From the NCBI GenBank assembly GCA_036721855.1, contig DAIMKF010000001.1, positions 62,001 through 126,000 on the forward strand: DNA of 64,000 nucleotides, written 5' to 3'. The stretch is from JAHDNZ01 sp036721855. Lineage in GTDB: Bacteria > Bacillota > DTU065. Within the stretch, counting starts at the first letter, position 1; each line of letters begins with the position of its first letter. The notes beneath the pieces are model-generated. The model searched no databases and had not been told where the DNA came from. It was given only the letters and a program-made list of their open reading frames with translations. The translations under genes and the position numbers were made by a program. Shown here piece by piece: positions 43,704 through 52,160 of this stretch.

Positions 43704-45314
43704 ATGATGCGTTCACTTTACTCAGGTGTTACAGGCCTGAGGACTCATCAGACAAAAATGGATGTTATCGGCAACAATATTGCTAACGTTAATACAGTAG
43801 GCTATAAAGGTTCACGTGTAACATTTCAAGAGGTTTTAACCCAAACACTACGTGGACCAAGTGCACCTCAAGGTGAAAAAGGCGGCATAAATCCTATGCA
43901 AGTAGGTCTTGGTGTGGGGTTGGGGACAATCGAAACAGTTCACTCACCGGGAAATTTGCAAGGAACAAACAATACATCTGATCTAGCTTTAGAAGGAGAC
44001 GGGTTTTTTATTGTCAGCAACGGCACAAAGAATTTTTATACCAGAGCCGGTGCCTTTACCCTAGAAAACAATGCTCGGTTAGTCGCAGGTAATACCGGCA
44101 TGGTTGTTATGGGCTGGAAGGCTAACAAAGGTAAAATTGATGTCAATAAATCCTTAGAACCCATTGAAATAAACAAAGGCGAAGTTATAGAGCCTTTGGC
44201 CACCACTCAGATAACTTATAAAGGCAACCTTGATTCTCGCAACACAGGTAAGCTCGAACTAAAAGCCAACCCCTGGTCATTAAGTAGCGGTGCAAACAAT
44301 GCAAGATTAAATTTAGCTTTAGAACCTACTGGAAACTTCAATGAATTTAGATATGTAATCTCAGCTACAGCCGGTAAAATTGTCAAACTCAGTGATTCTT
44401 CCCTGGTTGAGTCTGTTACGGGAATCATATCTCTTAAGGCCAATGGATCCATTAAGGATATTACCCCTGACTCCAATGAAATTTTTTCTGTTTGGGGTGG
44501 AGATCTTCCGGGTACAGCTCTTGGAAACATTGGCATAGACCCTAGTGATGATAATGCCCTTTTTAGTGTGGGGGCCAATAACTTAGCTTTATCCGATTTC
44601 CGTTTTGAAGAGGCTCAAAAAGCAGTAACTGCTGTACAGGTAATAGATTCTCTAGGCACAGAGCATGAAATAATAATGAAGTTTACCAAAAAAGATAATA
44701 ACGTCTGGAAATGGGAGATTGAAACACCTAATTTACAACCTTTATCTGTAACCAACGGTGAGATAACCTTTACTGCCGGCGGTGCAGTACAAAACGTTTC
44801 ATATCTAAATGCCGATGGTACAGTGGCATCATCAGCTGCGATGCGTTTTGGCGTTCCCGGTGACTCTGATGTCTTAACAATCCAGCCCGATTTCGGTGAA
44901 TTAAATCAATTCGCTCAAGGGACAGACTTAAAAAGAGATCAAAACGGTTTTAAGATGGGAACCCTGGAAAACTATCTTATCGATTCCAATGGAGTTATTA
45001 CCGGAATTTATTCCAACGGTTTAAATAGAGCTTTAGGTCAACTAGCGGTGGCTAACTTTGCTAACCCAGCCGGCCTGTTAAGAGCTCCCGGTACACTTTT
45101 TGAAGAATCCAGCAACTCAGGTTCTGCTCAGATTGGGCAGGCCGGTACTGGAGGTAGAGGGTCAATCAAACCTTCTACTTTAGAGATGTCCAATGTTGAT
45201 CTTTCACAGGAATTTACCGAGATGATAGTAACTCAAAGAGGATTCCAAGCCAATTCCCGAATTATTACCACAAGTGATGAGATGCTACAAGAGATCGTTA
45301 ATTTACGCCGGTAA
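43704..45314 (+). CDS. flgE: Flagellar hook protein FlgE
   Basis: Forms the hook, the universal joint between rod and filament. 536 residues. The N-terminal heptad region MRSLYSGVTGLRTHQTKMDVIGNNIANVNTVGYKG and the C-terminal LEMSNVDLSQEFTEMIVTQRGFQANSRIITTSDEMLQEIVNL are conserved. The middle part (about 140-400) is the variable, surface-exposed domain. GGAGG precedes the ATG. A small hairpin (GGTCC/GGACG, near 43636) lies before the gene and a strong one after it. Confidence 0.96.
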   Translation: MMRSLYSGVTGLRTHQTKMDVIGNNIANVNTVGYKGSRVTFQEVLTQTLRGPSAPQGEKGGINPMQVGLGVGLGTIETVHSPGNLQGTNNTSDLALEGDGFFIVSNGTKNFYTRAGAFTLENNARLVAGNTGMVVMGWKANKGKIDVNKSLEPIEINKGEVIEPLATTQITYKGNLDSRNTGKLELKANPWSLSSGANNARLNLALEPTGNFNEFRYVISATAGKIVKLSDSSLVESVTGIISLKANGSIKDITPDSNEIFSVWGGDLPGTALGNIGIDPSDDNALFSVGANNLALSDFRFEEAQKAVTAVQVIDSLGTEHEIIMKFTKKDNNVWKWEIETPNLQPLSVTNGEITFTAGGAVQNVSYLNADGTVASSAAMRFGVPGDSDVLTIQPDFGELNQFAQGTDLKRDQNGFKMGTLENYLIDSNGVITGIYSNGLNRALGQLAVANFANPAGLLRAPGTLFEESSNSGSAQIGQAGTGGRGSIKPSTLEMSNVDLSQEFTEMIVTQRGFQANSRIITTSDEMLQEIVNLRR

Positions 45315-45319
45315 AAAAC

Positions 45320-45369
45320 AGGCGGTCTTTTTAGACCGCCTAAATAAGCTTGCCTGTAAACTTGGCAAG
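45320..45369 (+). promoter_or_regulatory. Two hairpins between flgE and flbD
   Basis: AGGCGGTC/GACCGCCT (45320-45327 / 45334-45341) is strong but lacks a T-run. CTTGCC/GGCAAG (45349-45354 / 45364-45369) ends just before the AAGGGAGTG ribosome site. They look like an mRNA processing or stability element and a possible translation switch. Confidence 0.55.
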
Positions 45370-45380
45370 GGAGTGATTAT

Positions 45381-45578
45381 ATGATTAAACTAACCAAATT
45401 AGACGGCAAAGTCTTCTACCTTAATCCTCATTTAATCGAAACAATTGAGTCTACACCTGATACAGTAATTACCATTGCAGGTGGAAGAAAAATATTAGTA
45501 CAAGAGCAAGCTGAATCAATTGTTGATTCTATTGTCAGCTATAGGCGGAACATAAGTTTTAAATTAATCGAAGACTAA
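45381..45578 (+). CDS. flbD: FlbD-like flagellar protein
   Basis: A 65-residue cytoplasmic protein of the FlbD/SwrD family, which lies between flgE and motA or fliL and raises motor torque in Bacillus (SwrD). IKLTKLDGKVFYLNPHLIETIESTPDTVITIAGGRKILV is the family pattern. Only one short domain; the ATG follows GGGAGTG. Confidence 0.9.
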   Translation: MIKLTKLDGKVFYLNPHLIETIESTPDTVITIAGGRKILVQEQAESIVDSIVSYRRNISFKLIED

Positions 45579-45593
45579 GGGGGGTGAAACCAC

Positions 45594-46400
45594 TTGGATC
45601 TAGGAACTTTAGGAGGGCAAATCTTTGGCTGGGCTATTATTATAATAGCTATTATGATGGAACCGAAAACTGCAGGTACATTTTTACATCTTCCATCGGC
45701 TTTAATTACCTTCGGTGGTACAATAGGAGCTACAGTTACCTATTTTCCCTTAAGACAACTGGCAAAAATTCCTTCCTTGCTTTTTGTAGCATTAAAAGAA
45801 GATGCTTATAATCCGGCTGAACTTATTTCTTCTTTAGTTCGCTTAGCCGAGAAAGCAAGACGTGAAGGTCTTTTAGCTTTGGAAGATGATCTACAAAACG
45901 AAAAAGATGGCTTCTTACGAAAAGGGATTCAGTTGGTAGTAGATGGTACAGATCCGGATCTGGTTCGCAGTATATTAGATATTGAAATATCATATTTAGA
46001 GGAAAGGCATCAAGAGGGTCAGGATGTTTTTAAGTTTATGGCCAGTGTAGCGCCTGCTTTTGGTATGATTGGAACTTTAATCGGTTTAATACAGATGTTA
46101 ACAACCTTAGATGATCCCAGTACCATTGCTTCTGCTATGGGTGTAGCTTTGATTACTTCCTTATACGGTTCTTTGTTGGCCAATGTGGTTTGTACTCCGA
46201 TTGCAGGGAAACTAGCTATTCGTTCACGCAAGGAAGTCTTACTTAAAGAACTCATGGTAGAGGGAATACTGTCACTACAGGCTGGCGAAAACCCACGCAT
46301 TGTAGAGGAAAAACTAAAATCCTTCTTATCTCCTAAATACCGCGACAATCTCCCCTTAGAAAAAAAGGAGCAAGAGCGGGTGATGCAGAGTGCCTCGTAA
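45594..46400 (+). CDS. motA: Flagellar motor protein MotA
   Basis: Ion-conducting stator subunit. 268 residues, four membrane helices, with the conserved cytoplasmic loop and MASVAPAFGMIGTLIGLIQMLTTLDDPSTIASAMGVALITSLYGSLLAN. TTG start at 45594 behind a strong GGGGGGTGA site. motAB inside the fla operon is typical of Clostridia rather than Bacillus. Confidence 0.95.
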   Translation: MDLGTLGGQIFGWAIIIIAIMMEPKTAGTFLHLPSALITFGGTIGATVTYFPLRQLAKIPSLLFVALKEDAYNPAELISSLVRLAEKARREGLLALEDDLQNEKDGFLRKGIQLVVDGTDPDLVRSILDIEISYLEERHQEGQDVFKFMASVAPAFGMIGTLIGLIQMLTTLDDPSTIASAMGVALITSLYGSLLANVVCTPIAGKLAIRSRKEVLLKELMVEGILSLQAGENPRIVEEKLKSFLSPKYRDNLPLEKKEQERVMQSAS

Positions 46401-47202
46401 AAGGAAAAATAAAGGTGGCGAAGATTTTAGTTCAGCTCCCGCATATATGACTACCTGGGGCGATATGATGAGTTTGCTGCTTTGTTTTTTCATACTGTTA
46501 TATAGTTTTTCTTCGGTCGATGCCCAGAAGTTTAAAGCAATCGTCTCAGCTTTTCAAGGCTTGGCCGGCATTTTAGACAGTGGTAAAAGCATTCAAAAAG
46601 AAGGTTATTTAATTGAGCCGACTTCGCAGTTTTCTGACTTAAGGATCGAAGAAAGTGAAGGCGATTTAGCTGATTTAGACATTCTGGCACTTAAGGTTTC
46701 AGAACTCCTCGAGGAAGAGGGATTTTCGGATCAGGTCGAACTCGGTATAGAAGACAGAGGGTTAATAATGCGTTTTAAGGATGTCGTGCTTTTTGATTTG
46801 GGATCTGATGAACTAAAGGAAGAACCAAAAGTTATGTTAAAAAAATTAAGCTATATTTTGGAACAGGTACCACTGCCAATTAGAATTGAAGGCCATACGG
46901 ATAATTTGCCAATCAATAATTTGCGCTTTCCATCTAACTGGGAGTTATCTGTAGCTAGAGCAACTAAAGTGGTCAGGTTTCTTATTGAAGAAGGTTCTTT
47001 AGCTCCGGATAGACTATCAGCTTTAGGTTTTGGTGAGTATCGACCTATAGAGACCAATGATACTGTTTTAAACAGAGACAAAAATCGACGTGTAGATATT
47101 GTTGTTTTGCGTCCTTCCTTGGCCGAAAGCGAACCCGGAGCAGCTTGGATAGATGAATTAAATCGAACTTATATGGCTAAACCAGCAGGAGAGGATGAGT
47201 AA
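46390..47202 (+). CDS. motB: Flagellar motor protein MotB
   Basis: Stator subunit anchored to peptidoglycan. 270 residues: one TM helix near residues 20-42 preceded by the proton/sodium-binding Asp (TTWGDMMSLLLCFFILLYSF), a plug/linker, and an OmpA-like domain (IRIEGHTDNLPINNLRFPSNWELSVARATKVV, about 160-195). GTG start overlaps motA by 11 bases. Ion choice (H+ or Na+) cannot be read with certainty. Confidence 0.96.
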   Translation: MPRKRKNKGGEDFSSAPAYMTTWGDMMSLLLCFFILLYSFSSVDAQKFKAIVSAFQGLAGILDSGKSIQKEGYLIEPTSQFSDLRIEESEGDLADLDILALKVSELLEEEGFSDQVELGIEDRGLIMRFKDVVLFDLGSDELKEEPKVMLKKLSYILEQVPLPIRIEGHTDNLPINNLRFPSNWELSVARATKVVRFLIEEGSLAPDRLSALGFGEYRPIETNDTVLNRDKNRRVDIVVLRPSLAESEPGAAWIDELNRTYMAKPAGEDE

Positions 47203-47204
47203 AA

Positions 47205-47663
47205 GTGGCGGAAAAGAGGATTGTTGTCGATGGTAAGTTTGTTGTTTTACTTGTAGCTTTAGTGATTTTAGCTACTTCCGGGAGTGCACTTTTAACTAGC
47301 CGCTTGCTTGGTCAACCAGCTCAAGAAAGAATAACCAAGGAAAAAATACCGGAATTTGGTCCCCGTATCGAGTTTGAAACAATAATAGTAAATTTGCAAA
47401 CTCTCAATAGCCGTTCCAATCGCTACTTGCGTCTCAAGATGGTTATCGAATTTAACAATGATAAAATACTTAAAGATATAGATAAATATAATACTGTTTT
47501 ACAGGATAAAGCGATTGAAATTCTAAGGTGTAAAACTGCAGAAGATTTAGCAGGAGGAGATGCGCAGGTAAAACTGCGCCAGGAAATACGTAAAGCATTT
47601 AACGAAATTTTACCAGGAGCTCCAGTAACTAGCATTTACTTTATCGATTTTTTAATCTCTTAA
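47205..47663 (+). CDS. fliL: Flagellar basal-body-associated protein FliL
   Basis: A 152-residue single-pass membrane protein that surrounds the stator and supports torque. One TM helix (FVVLLVALVILATSGSALL), then a periplasmic domain with RYLRLKMVIEFNN and the C-terminal ITSIYFIDFLIS. GTG start at 47205, two bases after the motB stop. Confidence 0.92.
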   Translation: MAEKRIVVDGKFVVLLVALVILATSGSALLTSRLLGQPAQERITKEKIPEFGPRIEFETIIVNLQTLNSRSNRYLRLKMVIEFNNDKILKDIDKYNTVLQDKAIEILRCKTAEDLAGGDAQVKLRQEIRKAFNEILPGAPVTSIYFIDFLIS

Positions 47664-47689
47664 CAGCAATAAGGCTGGAGGTGAGCAAA

Positions 47690-48643
47690 ATGGCTGAAAT
47701 ATTATCACAAAAAGAACTCGATGCCTTGCTACTGGGAGTCAAAAAAACAGTAGCTGGTGAAGGTAAAAAGATTAAACGCTATGATTTTAAACATCCGGAT
47801 AAATTTTCCAAAGACCATATCAGAACACTGCAAATGCTTCATGAAAACCTGGCGAGACTGTGGTCATCTTCAATGTCAGCTCACCTAAGAGGTTCGGTTC
47901 AAATTGAGGTTATCTCCATCGAACAGATTAGCTATGAGGAGTTTATCAAACAACTTCCCAATCCAACAGTACTAGCGACCATTTCTCTACAGCCACTACC
48001 AGGATTAATGGTTTGGGAGTTAAATCCAGATATTTGTATCAGCTTTGTCGAACGGCTTTTAGGTGGCAGTGGCGATGCCGAACAATTCCGGCACGAGCTT
48101 ACAGAGATAGAACTAACCGTTATTCACAATACCCTATCTAAAATGGTAAGTGACATCCGTACAGCTTGGGCTAATGTTTTAAGCGTCAGTGCGGAACTGG
48201 TTAATCTTGAAGTTAATCCTCAGTTTTGTCAAGTTGCTCCACCAACAGAAATGGTTATTTTAGTTAGCTTTGAAATAAGACTCAATCATAAAACAGGTTT
48301 AATGAATATCTGTCTTCCTTATTCGTTGCTTGAAGCAACTCTACCAAGGCTTAGTGCTCAGTACTGGTTTGCCAGTGGGGAAAAAGGCAACGATGAAGCA
48401 GCTAAAAAAGCAATAAAAAACTTGCTGGAACCTACTTTTCAAGAATTGAGTGTGGAACTAGGCAAGGTTACAGTTACAGTTAACGAACTTTTAGATGTAG
48501 AAGTCGGAGATGTAGTTAAACTGAGAACCAATATTGATGAGGATTTAAATGTTCTTATGGATGGCAGAACTAAATTTACTTGCAAACCAGGGCTAGCAGG
48601 CAATAAACTTGCTGTTGAAATAACCAAACTTGTTTCTAATTAG
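47690..48643 (+). CDS. fliM: Flagellar motor switch protein FliM
   Basis: C-ring protein that binds phosphorylated CheY. N-terminal peptide LSQKELDALLLG is the CheY-binding motif. The middle CheC-like domain has FERLLGG-type VERLLGGSGDAEQF. The C-terminal SpoA domain is EVGDVVKLRTNIDEDLNVLMDG. ATG 47690 with GGAGGTGAG upstream is preferred to an earlier in-frame codon. No cheY gene lies near, although this is where one is often found. Confidence 0.96.
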   Translation: MAEILSQKELDALLLGVKKTVAGEGKKIKRYDFKHPDKFSKDHIRTLQMLHENLARLWSSSMSAHLRGSVQIEVISIEQISYEEFIKQLPNPTVLATISLQPLPGLMVWELNPDICISFVERLLGGSGDAEQFRHELTEIELTVIHNTLSKMVSDIRTAWANVLSVSAELVNLEVNPQFCQVAPPTEMVILVSFEIRLNHKTGLMNICLPYSLLEATLPRLSAQYWFASGEKGNDEAAKKAIKNLLEPTFQELSVELGKVTVTVNELLDVEVGDVVKLRTNIDEDLNVLMDGRTKFTCKPGLAGNKLAVEITKLVSN

Positions 48644-48809
48644 GTTAAAGGTATTTGAAAATCCGTGTAATTCGAAAAATTGAAAGAATTTACTAAAATA
48701 TATAGCTAACATTGGCGAGAATAATTTAGGAAAGGAGGAAGCAAGTTAGTCCGCATTTTTACCACAGCTAAAAGCAGTGGACTTTCTGCGGTTTATCTTG
48801 TGAACTAAA
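48644..48809 (+). other. 166-base gap between fliM and fliY with an unused ribosome site
   Basis: AAAGGAGG (48732-48739) is a perfect ribosome site but no supported gene begins after it. The next bases can fold in competing ways (AGTCC/GGACT at 48748-48752 / 48779-48783; CCGCA/TGCGG at 48751-48755 / 48787-48791). It may be a remnant of a lost gene or a regulatory leader. Confidence 0.4.
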
Positions 48810-49904
48810 ATGAAGGATCATATGCTTTCTCAAGAAGAGGTTGATGCATTGGTTAAAACTAAAGAAAAACCTTCAAATGAAGAAAAGAATAAGCTTGATG
48901 AAGCAAGGGAGAAACCTTTGGTAAGGGATGTTTCACCCCAAGCGTTAAATTTATTCCAGCATTTAGAAAGTAAACTCGGTGAGACCATTGCTCTTTTAAC
49001 AAGTGTACAAGCTCAAACTTTAAAAGAAAAAGCTTCTATTGAACCTGCAAGTGCCATTGGTGAACACCGCTTTATTATTAGTTTGGGCAATACCGATGAT
49101 GGTATGGATATACTAATCTATCTCGATGAAGAGGCAGCCAAAAGCATCTTATCTCAAATTGCAGCAGAACCCGATAACGCAAATATTTTTTCAGATACCA
49201 ACATGGATGCTTTAGGCAGGATTATTGAAGCTTTAAGCTTACAGTTTTCAACAGCAGTTTCATTTCTTAGCAGAAAACACTTTGATTTAGCAGTCGCTCT
49301 TCCTAAAGGACTAAGTGGTCTACAGGATTTCCTGGATTTGAGCAAAGAATATCTTGTCTTAGAATACTCACTTATCTGGGATGAAGTTGAGGTGGGTAAG
49401 TTGGGCTTTATTGTTGAAGATAGTAGTTTGGAAAAGTTATTCCTAGGTAAAGAAGATAAAAAAGATGATGAACCTGCTGTAAGCTTGGATTCCTTAATAG
49501 AAAGTATGAATAAAGAAGATGATGAGGATATCTTGTCCCAATTTAGCGAAGATTTAAGTGCTGAAGAATCAGCTGAAGTAGTAGTAAAACCTGTACAGTT
49601 TGGTCAACTTAAGCAAAAAACTCAAATAGAGCCATTTGAAAAAGACTCTAATCTGGATATTATCTTAGATCTACCCGTATCACTTACCGTAGAACTCGGC
49701 CGTACTCATAAAACCCTCAAAGAGATACTCGACTTAAAACCAGGGTCTATAATTGAATTGGAGCGTTTAGCCGGAGAACCAGTTGATGTGCTGGCCAATG
49801 GTGTTTTTGTAGCCAAAGGTGAAGTTGTGGTGATTGACGAAACTTTTGGCGTTAAAATAACCGAAATAGCCAGCAAACAACAGCGTATTACTAGAATTAA
49901 GTAA
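48810..49904 (+). CDS. fliY: Flagellar motor switch phosphatase FliY
   Basis: C-ring protein of the Gram-positive type: FliN plus a CheC-like phosphatase. 364 residues. MLSQEEVDALV near the start is a second CheY-binding motif. A CheC-like domain follows (ALGRIIEALSLQFSTAVSFLSRKHFDLAVALP). The linker is acidic, and the C-terminal SpoA/FliN domain is LDLPVSLTVELGRTHKTLKEILDLKPGSIIELERLAGEPVDVLANG. The start is uncertain: ATG 48810 has no clear ribosome site, while ATG 48822 has AAGGA just upstream. Confidence 0.92.
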   Translation: MKDHMLSQEEVDALVKTKEKPSNEEKNKLDEAREKPLVRDVSPQALNLFQHLESKLGETIALLTSVQAQTLKEKASIEPASAIGEHRFIISLGNTDDGMDILIYLDEEAAKSILSQIAAEPDNANIFSDTNMDALGRIIEALSLQFSTAVSFLSRKHFDLAVALPKGLSGLQDFLDLSKEYLVLEYSLIWDEVEVGKLGFIVEDSSLEKLFLGKEDKKDDEPAVSLDSLIESMNKEDDEDILSQFSEDLSAEESAEVVVKPVQFGQLKQKTQIEPFEKDSNLDIILDLPVSLTVELGRTHKTLKEILDLKPGSIIELERLAGEPVDVLANGVFVAKGEVVVIDETFGVKITEIASKQQRITRIK

Positions 49905-49916
49905 GAGGGGAACAGT

Positions 49917-50204
49917 ATGGATTGGATCTTTACAATTAAGTGGCTATTATCCACAGTCGGCGTTTTAGGTCTTGTGTTTCTAATTTTTTACTTAAGTGGT
50001 AGAAATTATAAACGCAAAGGTCGAGATCTGGAAATCATAGAAGGTCTACCACTTGGTAATAGGCAAGGGATCTATCTAATAAGAGCGAAAGATCGCATTT
50101 TAGTGGTGGGGATCTCTAATAATGGAATGCAGGTATTAAGCGAGTTTACCTCCCAAAAACCAGAAGAAGATAAAAATGTTGCCGCCACAAAGGAAGGAAA
50201 TTAG
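49917..50204 (+). CDS. fliO: Flagellar biosynthesis protein FliO
   Basis: A 95-residue single-pass membrane protein that helps assemble the FliP core of the export gate. TM helix at about residues 6-27 (WLLSTVGVLGLVFLIFYLSG) and a cytoplasmic tail with IEGLPLGNRQGIYLIRAKDRILVVGIS, typical of FliO/FliZ. Preceded by AGAGGGG and followed two bases later by fliP. Confidence 0.88.
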   Translation: MDWIFTIKWLLSTVGVLGLVFLIFYLSGRNYKRKGRDLEIIEGLPLGNRQGIYLIRAKDRILVVGISNNGMQVLSEFTSQKPEEDKNVAATKEGN

Positions 50205-50206
50205 AA

Positions 50207-50971
50207 GTGAAAAGAAGACAAATAGGGAGATTGATCCTAGTTGTTCTATTTTTAACGATACTTGCAGTTCCAACTTTAGCAGATAATGAAACGATTCCAA
50301 TCCCTTCAATTAAGCTTGATATTGGCCGGGCAAGCGGACCAGATGATGTAGTGAGTACTTTACAACTTGTACTACTTTTAACTGTTTTATCCCTGGCACC
50401 TTCTATTTTAATTCTTACCACAGCATTCACCAGAATTATTATTGTTTTATCTTTACTACGCAACGCAATCGGTACACAACAAGTACCGCCAAATCAGGTG
50501 CTAATTGGGTTGGCCCTTTTTCTAACCTTTTTTGTTATGGCCCCGGTTTGGAATAATATAAATACTAATGCTATAGAGCCTTATATAAACGAGCAGATTA
50601 CTTTTTATGAAGCTTCACAAAGAGCTTTAAATCCGTTAAGAGAGTATATGCAAAAACAAACCAGAGAAAACGACCTTAAGCTTTTTTTAGAGATGTATGG
50701 ACAAGCTACAGTAGATAATGTGGCTGAAATTCCAGATTATGTGTTAATGCCGGCTTACCTTATCAGTGAGTTAAAAACCGCTTTTCAAATGGGATTCATT
50801 CTCTATATACCCTTTATAGTGATTGATATGGTTGTAGCCAGTATTCTGATGTCTATGGGTATGTTAATGCTTCCGCCTGTAATGATCTCATTGCCCTTTA
50901 AGATTTTATTATTTGTTATGGTCGATGGATGGAGTATTGTAACCAGATCACTAGTACTTAGTTTTAGATAG
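50207..50971 (+). CDS. fliP: Flagellar export gate protein FliP
   Basis: Core of the type III export gate. 254 residues with an N-terminal signal peptide (RRQIGRLILVVLFLTILAVPTLA) as in other FliP, then LTVLSLAPSILILTTAFTRIIIVLSLLRNAIGTQQVPPNQVLIGLALFLTFFVM and the VIDMVVASILMSMGMLMLPPVMISLPFKILLFVMVDGW end. GTG start. Confidence 0.97.
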   Translation: MKRRQIGRLILVVLFLTILAVPTLADNETIPIPSIKLDIGRASGPDDVVSTLQLVLLLTVLSLAPSILILTTAFTRIIIVLSLLRNAIGTQQVPPNQVLIGLALFLTFFVMAPVWNNINTNAIEPYINEQITFYEASQRALNPLREYMQKQTRENDLKLFLEMYGQATVDNVAEIPDYVLMPAYLISELKTAFQMGFILYIPFIVIDMVVASILMSMGMLMLPPVMISLPFKILLFVMVDGWSIVTRSLVLSFR

Positions 50972-50982
50972 GAGAAAAATAT

Positions 50983-51252
50983 ATGAGCGATGCACTAATT
51001 GTTGATATCGGCAGAGATGCAGTTATGACAGCTCTTCTAGTATCCGCACCTGCTCTAATCATTGCCATGGTTGTCGGTCTTTTGGTCAGTATTTTTCAAG
51101 CAGCAACTCAGATTCAAGAACAAACCTTAACCTTCGTACCTAAAATTGTGGCTATTTTATTAGCCATTGTTATCTTTGGCCCTTGGATGTTGCAAGTACT
51201 CAAAGCTTTTGCCGAAAGGCTTTTGTTAAACTTGCATACCTTTATCGGTTAG
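50983..51252 (+). CDS. fliQ: Flagellar export gate protein FliQ
   Basis: Two-helix membrane subunit of the export gate, 89 residues. VGLLVSIFQAATQIQEQTLTFVPKIVAI is the family signature. It begins 11 bases after fliP behind AGGAG. A 114-base gap with a hairpin separates it from fliR. Confidence 0.96.
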   Translation: MSDALIVDIGRDAVMTALLVSAPALIIAMVVGLLVSIFQAATQIQEQTLTFVPKIVAILLAIVIFGPWMLQVLKAFAERLLLNLHTFIG

Positions 51253-51317
51253 AGTATTTTTACATGTACTTAATTTTCCAAGAAAGAAACCGAGATTGTG
51301 TTAGAAGGGGGGGAATT

Positions 51318-51358
51318 AGAATTACTGCCTTTTGAATGAAGTAAGCGCAGGTAATTCT
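51318..51358 (+). promoter_or_regulatory. Hairpin in the fliQ-fliR gap
   Basis: AGAATTAC-TGC (51318-51328) pairs with GCA-g-GTAATTCT (51347-51358), eight plus three base pairs with a one-base bulge. It ends eight bases before the fliR start, which has no clear ribosome site. An orphan GGGGGGG run (51307-51313) lies just upstream. Confidence 0.45.
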
Positions 51359-51366
51359 TTGCTTTT

Positions 51367-52149
51367 GTGTTAGAGCAATTAATTGATGTCGGTATAAAAA
51401 TGTTGCTAACAATGGCTAGAATAGGTGGGGTAATAGCTGCAACCCCGATTTTTTCTAGCTCTAACCTACCGGGAATCTTTAAGGTAGGCTTAATACTTAG
51501 CCTTTCTTTCCTTCTTTACCCTTTAGTTATTACTAACAGTTCGGTTTTAGCTCTGCCCTTAATAAGTTTGGCGATGCTTTTACTTAAAGAGATCTTAACA
51601 GGACTTATCTTAGGAGCAATGGCCCATCTTTTCTTCAGTCTTTTTCAGACAGCTGGTCAACTAATTGACGTTCCCATGGGTTTTGGGGTAGTAAATTTCC
51701 TGGATCCTAATATGGGTGGACAGGTTCCTTTAATGGGCAGGTTTCATTTTATTTTAACAGTTCTAACTTTTCTTTTGTTAAACGGACACTATGTGGTTAT
51801 TAAAGCTCTCGCTCATAGCTACAAGCTTATTCCTGTAGGAGAGTTATTTATCTCTCAAGTTAGTGCGAAATATTACCTCTACTGGGTAGGTCAGACCTTT
51901 ATGATCTCTGTGCAACTAGCACTTCCTGTAATTGCTGCTATTTTGCTTGTGGATGTGGGACTTGGTCTACTTAATCGTGCGGTACCACAGATAAACGTTT
52001 TTATAGTTGGTTTTCCGATTAAAATCGCCACAGGTATGGCTTTGGTCGCGTTAGGATTACCTTTTTATTTTGACTTAGTTAAAAGATTGTTTTCCCTAAA
52101 CGGCAAATTGGTAGAGGCTTTATTTGGGATGATGAAGACACTCAGATAG
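51367..52149 (+). CDS. fliR: Flagellar export gate protein FliR
   Basis: Membrane subunit of the export gate, 260 residues with about six hydrophobic segments. MLLTMARIGGVIAATPIFSSSNLPGIFKVGLILSLSFLLYPLV and GQLIDVPMGFGVVNFLDPNMGGQVPLMGRF are characteristic. The GTG start at 51367 lacks a normal ribosome site, unlike all its neighbours. Twelve bases before flhB. Confidence 0.94.
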   Translation: MLEQLIDVGIKMLLTMARIGGVIAATPIFSSSNLPGIFKVGLILSLSFLLYPLVITNSSVLALPLISLAMLLLKEILTGLILGAMAHLFFSLFQTAGQLIDVPMGFGVVNFLDPNMGGQVPLMGRFHFILTVLTFLLLNGHYVVIKALAHSYKLIPVGELFISQVSAKYYLYWVGQTFMISVQLALPVIAAILLVDVGLGLLNRAVPQINVFIVGFPIKIATGMALVALGLPFYFDLVKRLFSLNGKLVEALFGMMKTLR

Positions 52150-52160
52150 GCGGTTTCCTA

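Noticed and set aside
45584..45811. 75-residue frame overlapping the start of motA
   Set aside because: Out of frame with motA, which has a clear ribosome site and conserved residues.
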